Below, one piece after another: positions 54,688 to 64,000 of a stretch of 64,000 bases of DNA (position 1 is the first letter of the stretch; each line of letters opens with the position of its first letter). The notes under the pieces were generated by a model. That model was not told where the DNA came from. It saw only the letters and a list, made by a program, of their open reading frames with translations, and searched no databases. The DNA is from Nymphaea colorata (Eukaryota > Streptophyta > Magnoliopsida > Nymphaeales > Nymphaeaceae). A program made the position numbers and the translations under genes. Location of the stretch: assembly GCF_008831285.2 (NCBI RefSeq), contig NC_045143.1:6703503-6767502 (forward strand), written 5' to 3'.

Positions 54688-56393
54688 ATGCCATATATTC
54701 TTAATTCAGATGACGAAGGTGACGATCATAATTTGGATGGTTCTTCCTCAGATGTATATCGACAGCGGAGATCCACGAGGGAGCGACGTCCCTCAACTAG
54801 ATATCCTGTAAGTGACTATATTTTGTTGACTGACAGTGGTGAGCCTGAATGCTATGAAGAAGCTATGCATGATGTGCACAAGGAAAAGTGGGTGGAAGCC
54901 ATGAAAGATGAGATACAGTCACTTTACGACAACCACACCTTCGAGCTTGTGGAGTTGCCCCAAGGCAAAAGGGCATTGAGAAACAAATGGGTTTTTAGAG
55001 TGAAACATGATGAAAACTCTCTAAACCCAAGATACAAAACTAGGTTGGTTGTGAAGGGGTTCAATTAGAGAAAAAGAGTTGACTTTGACGAGATATTCTC
55101 ACCAGTGGTCAAGATGTCATCTATCAGAGTTGTTCTTAGTTTGGCAGCCAATCTTGATTTGGAGATCGAGCAGATGGATGTGAAGACAGCTTTTCTTCAT
55201 GGTGATCTTGATGAGGAAATTTACATGATGCAACCCGAAGATTTTCTGGTGAAAGGTAAAGAAAACCATGTTTGCAGATTAAAGAAAAACTTATATGGTC
55301 TGAAGCAGACACTTAAGCAGTGGTACAAGAAGTTCGAGTCATTTATGGGGGAGTACGGCTACACCAAGACTACTTCAGATCATTGCGTCTTTGTGAAGAA
55401 ATTCTCAGGTGATGATTTTGTCATTTTGTTGATTTATGTTGATGACATGCTTATTGTTGGCAATAGTATCTCGAGAATTTCAAGCTTGAAAAAGGAGTTG
55501 AGCAAGTCTTACCTGCTAGTCAGATTTTGGGTATGAAGATCACGCGAGATAGGAAGTCGAAGAAGCTATGGCTATCTCAGGAGAAGTACATTGAGAATGT
55601 ACTTCAAACATTTCACATGGACAAGGCAAAACCTGCTAGCACCCCTCTTGCAGCGCATTTCAAGTTGAGCACCAAGCAGAGTCCAAGGACAAATTCAGAA
55701 AAGGAAGATATGGAGAAGATTCCCTATGCCTCAGTCACAGGTAGTCTGATGTATGCTATAGTATGTACTAAATCTGATATTGCTCATTCAGTTGGAGTTG
55801 TTAGTCGGTTTGTCTCAAATCCAAGAAAGAAACACTGAGAACCAGTTAAATGGATTTTGAGATATCTTCGTGGGACTAGCAGTTTTTCACTTTGTTTTGG
55901 AGCAGAAAAATCTATTCTTGTTGGTTATACAGATTCAGACATGGTAGGAGACATTGATGAGAGAAAATCTACATCCGGCTATTTATTGACATATGGAGGT
56001 GGTGCAGTCTCTTGACAATCCAGACTTCAAAAATGTGTAGCATTATCTACTACTGAAGCAGAGTTTATTGCAGCTACAGAGGCGAGCAATGAGCTCCTAT
56101 GGATGAAGAGGTTCATGCAGTAACTTCAGTTCAGTCAAGACGAGTATGTGCTTTACTGTGACAGTCAGAGTGCAATTCACCTTGGAAAGAATTCTACTTT
56201 TCATGCAAGGTCAAAGCATATAGACGTGAGGTATCATTGGATACGTAATGTTCTAGAGTTGAAGCAGCTTGTTCTTGATAAGATCCATACAGATGATAAT
56301 CCTGCAGATATGATGACGAAGTCTCTACCTAAAGAAAAGCATGATATGTGTAGAGACTTAGTTGGGATGACTGCCTTTAAGGCAGTATATTAA
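54688..56393 (+). pseudogene. Copia-1 reverse transcriptase and RNase H
   Basis: RSTRERRPSTRYPVSDYIL linker, NKWVFRVKHDENSLNPRYKT, TAG at 55,066-55,068 where Gln is expected, MDVKTAFLHGDLDEEIYM, the YVDDMLIVG catalytic box, a frameshift near 55,525, then GMKITRDRKSKKLWLSQEKY. TGA at 55,836-55,838 and 56,013-56,015 interrupt RNase H (KSTSGYLLTYGGGAVS, LSTTEAEFIAA, YCDSQSAIHLGKN). It ends near 56,390. Confidence 0.85.
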
Positions 56394-56428
56394 TTTTGTT
56401 CATTTTTGTAGGTATGTTTCCTCTTTTG

Positions 56429-57075
56429 AAGCTGGAGGGGGAGCTTGTTGGGTTGGGTCCAGCCTCAAGAGAGGACTCGACCCGGCCCGTCACTTAAGTG
56501 ACGGGTGGAAGAAATAGGGGAGGGCACCCGATGGTGCCCCCATCCCTCTTACGTCTCTCTCTCTTAGGTTTTTGTTTTGGGGAAAAAGAGAGGGGAGCTC
56601 TCTTGTGGCTGCACACCAAGAGGAGAGAAGGAGAAGAAGAGGGGAGAGAAGGAGAAGATGAAAGGAGAGAAGGAGAAGAGGAAGAGAAGGTTGCGAGCAT
56701 TTGGCTAGAGCAAGATTCGATTCCAAGGAGGAAGCCAGGCGCATTTCCTCTCAATCCACGGTTTCCGCATTCAATCGGTGATATTTCTCTTGTTTTTCTC
56801 ATATAGTTTTGGTGAGATATTATTGTTGGGGGGTTGGCTTTATGTAGCCCCTCGTGGGACAACTTATATCATTGATTATAGTGGATTGTGTTGGAGTCGT
56901 AATACCCTGTGGTTTTTACCCTCATTGTTTTGAGGAATTTTTCATGTAAAAATCTTCTTGTACATTTGTGATTGCTTGGTCGTTGTTTTGTTGCTTCTTG
57001 CATAATCGGATTGGGCTATAGTTTTGTTGCTAAATTCATTTAGTAGATTCGTGTCGAATCTCTTTTATCCCAACA
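56429..57075 (+). repeat. Copia-1 polypurine tract and 3' LTR (630 bp)
   Basis: AAGCTGGAGGGGGAGCT (56,429-56,445) is the purine tract that primes plus-strand DNA. The LTR spans 56,446-57,075, beginning TGTTGGGTTGGG and ending ATCCCAACA. Confidence 0.92.
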
Positions 57076-60000
57076 AATACAAGTAAATTAAGCTAAAAAA
57101 TGGACAAAAAGTTTGAATGAAAGTGGATGGAGTTTTATAATGCACACCTTGAACTTCATACTCATGAGAAAATGGAGAAAAAGGAATGGAGGTAAATGAC
57201 ATACTCAGGATCAATGTATCCCATTGTGCCAGCAACTTTGGTTTGATAAGCAGAACACTCTGTTCCATCTATTGCTCCAGCCTTGGACAACCCCAAATCT
57301 GCTAATTTTGCTTGTAGATTTTCATCCAAAAGGATATTTGCGGGCTTGATATCTCTGTGAATGACTGCTGGTTTGCATCCTGTATGCAGATACTCTAACC
57401 CTGCAGTTCAGCAGTGGCTTACCTTATCAAGGGATAGTAACCCGCAAATATCAAGGCAGGGGAATGCTGAAGGAGCACTATATACGAACCTATTGCAGCG
57501 TCCAGTGCTATCCGCAGTCGTCTTCTCCATGTCAACTCATTGGCCCTATCTGCTTTGTATAAAGCGATAACGTTAATTGAAAATTAAGAAGTTGGATATA
57601 CTGTTCCTTAAAGATGTAGAGGATAAAATTAAGCCACAATAACGCTGGAGTTCATACCTTTTAATATCTCAGAGAGGCTTCCTCTGCCCAAGTACACAGG
57701 ACACCAGTATTACTTCATCTTGTTCTTCGCATACGCCAACTAATGAGACCAAGTTCTTGTGATGGTTCTCATCAAAATCTTTATCTGCAACAGGCCAGGG
57801 TGAGGCCATTACATAACATGTGAATTTATATAATTACTTATTAGTTCTTGGCAACTAAATTTCCCCTTTTCTGACATGAAGAGAGTTCCATTTATTACTT
57901 AATTGTACGAAGCAATTAATATACAAGCAAGCACCACGATTGTAAAAAGCAAGTGAAGAATTTTGTATGCACACAAAGATGCAGATAAGTACCTCTGCGA
58001 GGAGGTTGCCAAGTTGTGAGCCTGACTCTTTCAGCTTCTTGACAGCAACCTAATGACCACCTTCTGGTAGCTGGCCGAAATAGACGGTGGAAGATCCTCC
58101 TTCACCGGTGACCTGACTGAAGTTTCCGGTAATGCTCCAGATCTCATTGTAGGTAAAGTGACGTGCAACTGCATCCACCAGCAGCGTTCTGTCATCTGTT
58201 CCAGTACTTGATACTCTGCTAGCTGCATGGCGTCCTGATTCTTTAGCTTCAGAAGCTGGTTTTTCCAGGGCGGTTCCATTGCGTACTTTTTCCGGTGCTT
58301 CTAGAACTTCCATTGAGTAAGCCATCGTTGTTCCTTTAACAAGGAGAAGGGCAAGACGCTCCTTTGGGTTTTGTTGCATTGTTTCTCGGTCATCGCGTTC
58401 ACCTTCATCGAGCGTTGAAAAGTGAGAAAGAGAGAAAAAGAGAATCCAATTGCTGGTTGACCAATCAGATGAGCATTTTTATGCTGCCATTTGTCAGTTT
58501 TTAATTATGTTTAAAAACAATTTAACGTATTTAATATTTTTGGTTAAAATGCAGTGACTAGTTTCATTAAGAAACTGTGTCATGGCTTGCAGAATGATCT
58601 TGCTTGGCCTCAAAATTTGAGGCAAACTCAGAAGTCCATGTTGTAGGTTTAACTATTTCAACAAGAGGCACCTTTCAACAGTTGTTGCAAAGCCAGAAAA
58701 TTTTAACAAAGGGACACTAGTCATATAATTTTGGGTTTTTAAGAGGTACGTGTATGTAAATTCATAAAAACAACTATGAAATTTAATATAAAAATAAACA
58801 AATTTTCTGGGCCTGTATGGGCGTTGCCCACACCTCCCTCATCTCCTGCTTCAATGCAATTTTGTGAAGCTATGAAAGAGCGGTTTTATTGCTGTTTCTG
58901 GGTAGGTAATGGCTTAACAATCCACTTCATGGAAAAGAGGCCCAAAAGCCTTCCATTTCCCCTTACCTCTGTGGTCGTGAGTTATATCATGACTTCAATG
59001 GGGTATAGTTTGACAAGGGTGTGGTGATGGACTGTTTATATTTGAGGAAATAATGCACGCAAAAATCAATTTGAGGACGCACCCACCTGCTCGACCAACT
59101 AACTATGTTACTTTAGTTTCCAACCCAATGGCATGCTGCGGTTTGTTTCACTCAAAATAAACTAAAAATGATTGTGCAACTCATTTAAGTAAAGATGTTG
59201 TTCCAATCATCGAACATGGGATTTTGTGGAGGCGAGTATTAAAAATATCTTGGTGTTCTTTTCTTATTTTTCCTACAATTTGGTACTGGCCTAAGGCTGC
59301 TTTTTGACAATCAATCGAAAAAGGAAAAAAAAAGGCTTAGGCTGTTTTATTGCCTAAAAAGCTTTTTCATGATGGCTTAATTTTGAAATTGTCTTTCAAG
59401 AACCTCGGATGGATCTCAAATATTTATCAGCCAAATCAAGCCTGCGCAATCAAACATGGCCTTAATGAAAAAAAAAGGAGGAGAACACAGCAAAGAAAGT
59501 CTTAAGGCTAGAGGAGAACGCAGAGCAGATGCATATGGCTTCTTAACCACAGAGGCCCCTGATGATGAAGAATCTCGTTGAAATAATTAATTAAATAGCA
59601 AATACTAGCTTTATTAATTACCTGGTTGCTCAAGATCTCCTTTTGCTGGTTTCTTCTTGTATTTCCACACGACGGCTGCTGCGATTAATCCAATGACGAC
59701 GAAGCAGCGTCTTTCCTTCGTCGTGCAATTCAATGGCACAGGAGAAGTTTGTCAGATACATAAAGAGACATTATAATCTTGTTGTATGAACAAACAATTG
59801 CTGATGGTCGAGGAGAAGACTTTACGAGCTGGTTGTTCTGGAGCAGGTCTCCAGTCTTATATGCATGGCCTGAACAAAAAAGTCCTGGCCGATCGAGGCA
59901 GACCTCCAAGCACTATAGAAAAATTCTATTTATAAAAAAAAAATGTTTCAGCAAAGGAAAGAATAGAATTTGAAAATATTATCTTAGACCGCTGAAATTG

Positions 60001-60534
60001 TTGAATGGTGAAATAGGCTGCACCTGCACAAATAAGCATTGCACTTGTTCTCGCTCTTTGTTCTCCCTTTGTTCACTTTTTTTTTTGTCTTTTTGTGGAT
60101 TTTTTGTGCTTTTTAGTGACTGTTCGTCACTCAATTTTGTTATTGTATTCCCATTTTGTCGGCTTTTACATACCAAGAAGAACGTCTCCTTACCTTCATT
60201 GTTACATTTTTCTGTCTATGAAGATTATATTTACACGGTCAGTTTTCATTTAAAATCATTTGTGCATTTGAAGAAACATTTTTTTTTTCTTTTCATTGGT
60301 TAAGGTGTTCTTAAAATCAGATCATCATCTTCTTTTGTTTTTCTTTATCCTGCTACTGATCGACAAGTTAACCTCTAACTTTTTAGTTATTTGGATGGGA
60401 AATAGACGGATTAAAAATTGAACGTGTCGAGAGATGAAAAGAAATAACAAAACTATTTGGAAAACTTTAAGGAAGCAGATTTAGAGCAAAGGCGAAAATG
60501 GTATATAGCTGGACTGGCTGCAAAAACAAGCCAC

Positions 60535-60692
60535 CTTCGGACGGGGAAGAATCGTCAAACGGGGCAGGTGATGGGGGAAGACTAGGCACTTGTAGCTCTT
60601 GTAGAATTCGGAGTTGAATTGGGAATGCCAGTAGAGAAGGTGTAGAGATACTGCCTGGGGGCAACCTTGAGCAGGTGGTATTGCAATTTTAT
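60535..60692 (-). pseudogene. RLK copy C, exon 2 (shortened, frameshifted)
   Basis: Begins KIAIPPAQGCPQAVS, loses one base, and continues in another frame as TPSLLAFPIQLRILQELQVP and SLPPSPAPFDDSSPSEG at a phase 1 GTGGCT donor. There is no SPPPPP array: at 158 nt it is the shortest ectodomain exon in the cluster, under half the length in A or B. Confidence 0.75.
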
Positions 60693-61791
60693 CTGCCACG
60701 AATGACAACTGGTTAAGCAACTAAGTCTCAAATGAACAAGTCACATGAAAATAATTGTACAGAACCAAATGATCAAAGTTCTGGTCACACATCATTTGGA
60801 TTATTGCAGTTAAGACGAGGTAAAGTAAACCGATCGATGTGGTTAATTTTGGGGGCCAAGCACTACTCCTAGCTCTGGACGTATTTTTCCACAGTCGATG
60901 TTGAGGGTAAAAATTAAATGGCCATCTCGTTCTGATCAATGTCGAGGACATAGCCAGGATTCCATTTTTGGGAGGCAGAATGGTAACTATTTATGCAATA
61001 AAAATTTTCAACAGGGGCCAACAACTATTTTTCCAAAAATTTTATGAGGGGGCGAAAATTTTTGAAAACTTTAACAGGTAAACTTTAAAATTTCGAACTG
61101 TTCTCTCGGCGGGCTCCTAGGCTGGCCCGTATCACTGTCCTCGGTCTTCCGGCCAATCTGTCCATCAAGAACAAGGGGGCCATGGCTCCTGCCCGCACTC
61201 CTGCTCCCACTCAATAGAAAAAAGTGAAGCCAGGGTCGCCGTGGGTCCTCTCTCTCTCTCTCTCTCTCTGTTCGTCACTCTGTCTGTGTCAAAGTAACAA
61301 CAAAAACCGAACAAAAGTTTTGATTTAAGGAAGACCGAACGTCAAATTTCAAAATTTAATTTCATGCTGTAGACTTAATAATTTTCAAAAATTTATTGAT
61401 TTCCCCTTGGCACCTTAGAAATTAGCCGCACAACCAAATATAACTTGTAATGCAAGCATCAATGCATCGCGGAATTTTGCATATTAACTTACAAGCTCCA
61501 GGCAAGATTTCAAGACATCCAGTTCTCTAAAGCAAAAAGTAGGAAAACTAACCACAGGCAAGCTAAATTTCAGCTCTGGGGCAGTATCTCACCATACTGA
61601 CCGTCAACCTCGGACGTGAAAGAAGCCACAGCGATCAAGAACGGGAAGAAGTTCCGCTTGAAATGGACCACCATTGCCCAGTTGCCTCCACTTCTTCTTC
61701 CATCATAGACCGTTTGTATCTCCATGAGGTCGCAAGTAGCATGATCAGGAGATGAAAGAGAAGCCATGATCTGTTAGATGAGAAACAGCGG

Positions 61792-61798
61792 TTTATAT
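61792..61798 (-). promoter_or_regulatory. TATA box of RLK copy C
   Basis: Minus-strand ATATAAA, 118 nt upstream of the inner ATG (61,674); the TTCACAC flank is conserved as in A and B. Confidence 0.55.
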
Positions 61799-61899
61799 TC
61801 TTCACACTGAAGCGAAGTGAGTCGTGGGTCATGGTCCCAGGAAGACTTTGAAAAGTATTCTGTCCCCATCTACACGGATTACAGGACATAGCAGTCGCC

Positions 61900-62310
61900 C
61901 CATGACCAGGGGTGGTGGAGGGAGGGGGCCCGCCTGGGTCCTGGTGAACAAAAAAATATTACATTAAAAAAATAAAAATTTTTAATTGCATCATATATTT
62001 TTTAAATTCAGATTTTATTTGGTCCTACCCGTTAGACTGGTTAACTCATCCCTGAAAAAATTGAGGGCATCACGCGTGCCCACTACACTAACTTCCAAGT
62101 GTCCCCCTTCCATTTGATTTGGTCCATCACTACATAATTAGTTTGTTACTTGCAAAATCTTCACTCGTTTTTCTATTAGACGCCCCTGTCGGAGACTGAA
62201 GACTCTAGGACACTTGGTCAGGTCAGAAGTGTTCTCAAACCTAATCTGGGCACCAGCAGCGTAGCTTAAGCAGGAGTGTGTTCGGGCACTCGGTCACTTA
62301 GAGTGAGTTG
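61900..62310. other. Spacer upstream of copy C
   Basis: No gene. GGGGGCCCGCCTGGG-like patch at 61,925-61,945, then AT-rich sequence; 62,080-62,300 matches the flank upstream of copy B at 49,000-49,240. Confidence 0.5.
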
Positions 62311-62315
<5 letters not shown>

Positions 62316-62348
<33 letters not shown>

Positions 62349-62560
62349 GTGGGGGCACTAGTAAGGGATAAAAACTTAACCTCCTAAATTTATGTTAAAA
62401 GTTTTTTAAACAAAATGTGAACTTCCTAAATACTAATTTTATATAACCATGTTTTGTTGTTATAAGAGCTCTTTATTTTTCAATTATTAAAACAACGTTA
62501 TTATAGTAACAAAAAAAACTAACGTCATACATGTTTCTTGACAAATCACCCTTGAGATAA
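62316..62560. repeat. (TA)n plus AT-rich repeat member 5
   Basis: TA tract at about 62,316-62,345, followed by a diverged copy of the 43-420 repeat. Its right edge abuts the exon 6 relic of copy J. Confidence 0.65.
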
Positions 62561-62575
62561 TATCTATATACGGAC

Positions 62576-63124
62576 CTGTTGCAGCGTCCTGTGCTATCTG
62601 CAGTCGTTTTCAGAATGTCAACTCACTGTCACTGTCCTTAGCTGCTGCTTTGTACAAAGGATAACATTCACTTAAAATTAAGAAGTTGAATATACAGTAC
62701 CTTTCAAATATAATGGAGAATTTTCATACCGTTTCTGCAAGCCTTACATTCTGACGTAAATTCATTCACTGGGAAACCATAGGGGGTGCACATTTGTGGA
62801 ATTTTTGACACCACAAGTTGTTGGTATTTAAAAAAATTGACGATGATTTCCAAAACATGCGTAAGCATTAAGCCACATTAAGGCATTGCATTGCAACAAT
62901 TCAGTACCTATTCAAGGTTTAATGGAAGACTAGAAAAGGGCAATTTAACTGACATTTATCAGACCACTTACTGCCTTCGGACTGCCTGGAGTTCATACCT
63001 TTTAATTTATCAAAGAGACTTCCATTTGGCATGTACTTGGACACGAATATTATTTCATCTTGATCGACGCAAAAGCCAACTAATGAGACCAGTTCTTGTG
63101 ATGGACTCTCATCAAAATCTTTAT
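62576..63124 (-). pseudogene. RLK relic J: exons 5 and 6
   Basis: Exon 5 (62,999-63,124, 126 nt instead of 127) reads IKILMRVHHKN, then a one-base deletion shifts frame; MPNGSLFDKLKG is still legible before the GTATG donor. Exon 6 (62,576-62,644) reads SELTF-stop-KRLQIAQDAAT with TGA replacing the Trp. The intron between resembles that of A (34,040-34,330). No exon 7 or 8 lies to the left: the relic is cut at the TA-associated repeat. The right edge ends inside intron 4 at about 63,135. Confidence 0.75.
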
Positions 63125-63134
63125 CTGCAACAGT

Positions 63135-63720
63135 TGACTTTCTTAATATGATTTTTGTGTCTTATATGTGTATGTATACTACTACTTTCTAACAAATTGG
63201 AGTCATCATATGAAATTGACGTGTTTGTGTAGAGTTCGTCGTCAGCTTTCCGACAATATTAATTAAGTTTAATTCTGATAAAGCATGACAATGAACCAAT
63301 CAGTTGAAGTTTGAGTTCTTTAGAAATCTTTTAAAACTTAGGTACGATCAATCAAGTGATTACCATTACTAAGCAGGATTTAGTCCTAGTTAATATCTAT
63401 TTAGTTGATGATTAACCTTATTAATCAATATCAATTTTAAGTAATCAAATAATCAACTATTAATGATGTTACTAATTAATTTGAATTTAAGTAAAACATT
63501 ATTAAAGGTTACGGTTTTTTTGTACAGAAGAGAGTTATAAAGAGGAAGTCTAGCGAACTCGACCCCCACCCTCACGTTATGAGAAGAAGGAAAATGGGGA
63601 GAGTGAGGGAGAAGGGAAATGTGGGAAAAGAGAGGGAAAAAAGACGGAAAATGAGAAGAAGAAGAAGAAGAGAAGGGGAGAAAGGGAAACTGCCGACTCA
63701 ACCAAGGACGTCAATTAATT
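63135..63720. other. Gene-free stretch with a GA-rich tract
   Basis: AT-rich to 63,540, with repeated TTAAT/ATTAA words. At 63,575-63,690 a purine-rich GAGAAGAAGAAG tract follows; open frames over it are compositional. Confidence 0.5.
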
Positions 63721-63724
63721 TTGA

Positions 63725-63913
63725 TATATCCACTATCAACCACAGACTTGAAAGAGCAGCAGGTATTAAGTAGGGGAAGCGGTTGATCCGTTCCATATGA
63801 TTCACCGTCGCTCAATTGCCGTTGTTAGTTCTTCGTCCGCAAACCTTAATTAGGAGGTTCATGAGGTTGCGACCATTATCAACGGAGTAGACGGCGGCGG
63901 AATGATCCATCAG
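63725..63913 (-). pseudogene. RLK relic K: diverged exon 1
   Basis: Minus strand reads MERINRFPYLIPAALS, then VVDS one frame off, where the other copies have [20 protein letters not shown] and VVDG. The flank CAACTGAGCGACGG..ATG keeps the shape of GGCAACTGGGCAATGG. An outer ATG lies at 63,910. It is the most diverged exon 1 in the window; the donor region (GATATATC) lacks the usual GTGAG. Confidence 0.5.
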
Positions 63914-64000
63914 ATGTGAAATATCTCGGTGTAAAGTCTAAAGCTGGCTTTGTGCCATGACTTCCAAAATTAATCTCCCAGTCTACACGGCCAGCGTAAC

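Larger units (their letters stand above)
51882..57080 (+). mobile_element. Copia-1: full-length Ty1-copia LTR retrotransposon with TSD
   Basis: The element spans 51,887-57,075 (5,189 bp), flanked by AATAC at 51,882-51,886 and 57,076-57,080. The LTRs are 609 and 630 bp; a 21-bp purine-rich unit accounts for the difference. A hand count gives about 30 substitutions over 609 bp (near 5%). PBS, polypurine tract, gag, protease, integrase, reverse transcriptase and RNase H follow in Copia order. At least six stops or frameshifts and a mutated integrase site show it cannot move by itself. It is inserted antisense in intron 7 of RLK copy C; intron sequence on both sides aligns with intron 7 of B without a gap. 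Confidence 0.95.
51053..61674 (-). pseudogene. RLK copy C: 8-exon pseudogene split by Copia-1
   Basis: Exons: 61,593-61,674; 60,535-60,692; about 59,622-59,728; 57,993-58,402; 57,658-57,784; 57,490-57,549; 57,205-57,400; 51,053-51,428. Lesions are: a one-base deletion in exon 2 after GTATCT; loss of the exon 3 acceptor (AAGTG to AATTG) and about 29 nt of the TM segment; TAG at 58,050-58,052 just before the VAVK lysine; compensating indels in exon 5 that scramble about 80 nt; DFG changed to DLG; an extra T at the end of exon 8 that replaces the C-terminus. The Copia-1 insertion makes intron 7 about 5.8 kb. The signal peptide exon is intact but has Glu in the last third. C is clearly dead as a kinase. 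Confidence 0.85.

Overview
This window is nuclear DNA of a flowering plant. The support is multi-exon genes with GT-AG introns, a plant receptor-like kinase (RLK) family with a signal peptide, transmembrane (TM) segment and RD-type Ser/Thr kinase domain, Ty1-copia LTR retrotransposons, hAT-type miniature elements with 8-bp target duplications, a LINE remnant and long (TA)n tracts. I cannot name the species from sequence alone.

The dominant structure is a tandem array of one RLK family. Every copy lies on the minus strand, so each gene reads from high to low coordinates. I call the copies A to K. An intact copy has eight exons: (1) signal peptide; (2) a short proline-rich ectodomain with SPPPPP-type repeats; (3) TM helix; (4) juxtamembrane region and glycine loop; (5) alpha-C; (6) short linker; (7) HRD and DFG loops; (8) C-lobe ending in NPVAR. 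The kinase resembles LRR-RLK subfamily I, but the malectin-like and LRR ectodomain normally found there is absent. Copy A (32.7-39.9 kb) is the only one I find with all splice sites, phases and kinase motifs intact; it gives 580 residues. Copy B (42.1-48.4 kb) has an 11-nt deletion just before HRD. Copy C (51.05-61.7 kb) has a frameshift, a stop, TM damage and a 5.2-kb Copia element in intron 7. Copy D (8.7-23.4 kb) has lost its kinase domain, and a 6.7-kb Copia element separates its promoter from its first coding exon. E, F, G, H, I, J and K are exon relics produced by unequal recombination or truncation.

Layout: 0-1.7 kb, intron 1 and exon 1 of copy F. 2.0-3.0 kb, a decayed Copia gag. 3.1-7.0 kb, low-complexity DNA and a hAT MITE. 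7.1-16.6 kb, the remains of E and D with a 659-bp hAT element and a LINE tail. 16.69-23.39 kb, Copia-2 (minus strand). 24-31.8 kb, two tandem repeats of a collapsed gene (G, H) plus a MITE. 32-49 kb, copies A and B. 49-50.3 kb, a GAGCTCG-rich repeat, a possible orphan exon and a 92-bp (TA)n. 51-61.9 kb, copy C with Copia-1 (plus strand, 51.89-57.08 kb). 62.3-64 kb, relics J and K.

The locus looks like a fast-evolving birth-and-death cluster. The extracellular exon is a coding minisatellite that differs from copy to copy, while the kinase exons are conserved in sequence but repeatedly broken. Nothing in the window looks bacterial, and I recognised no tRNA, rRNA or CRISPR array.
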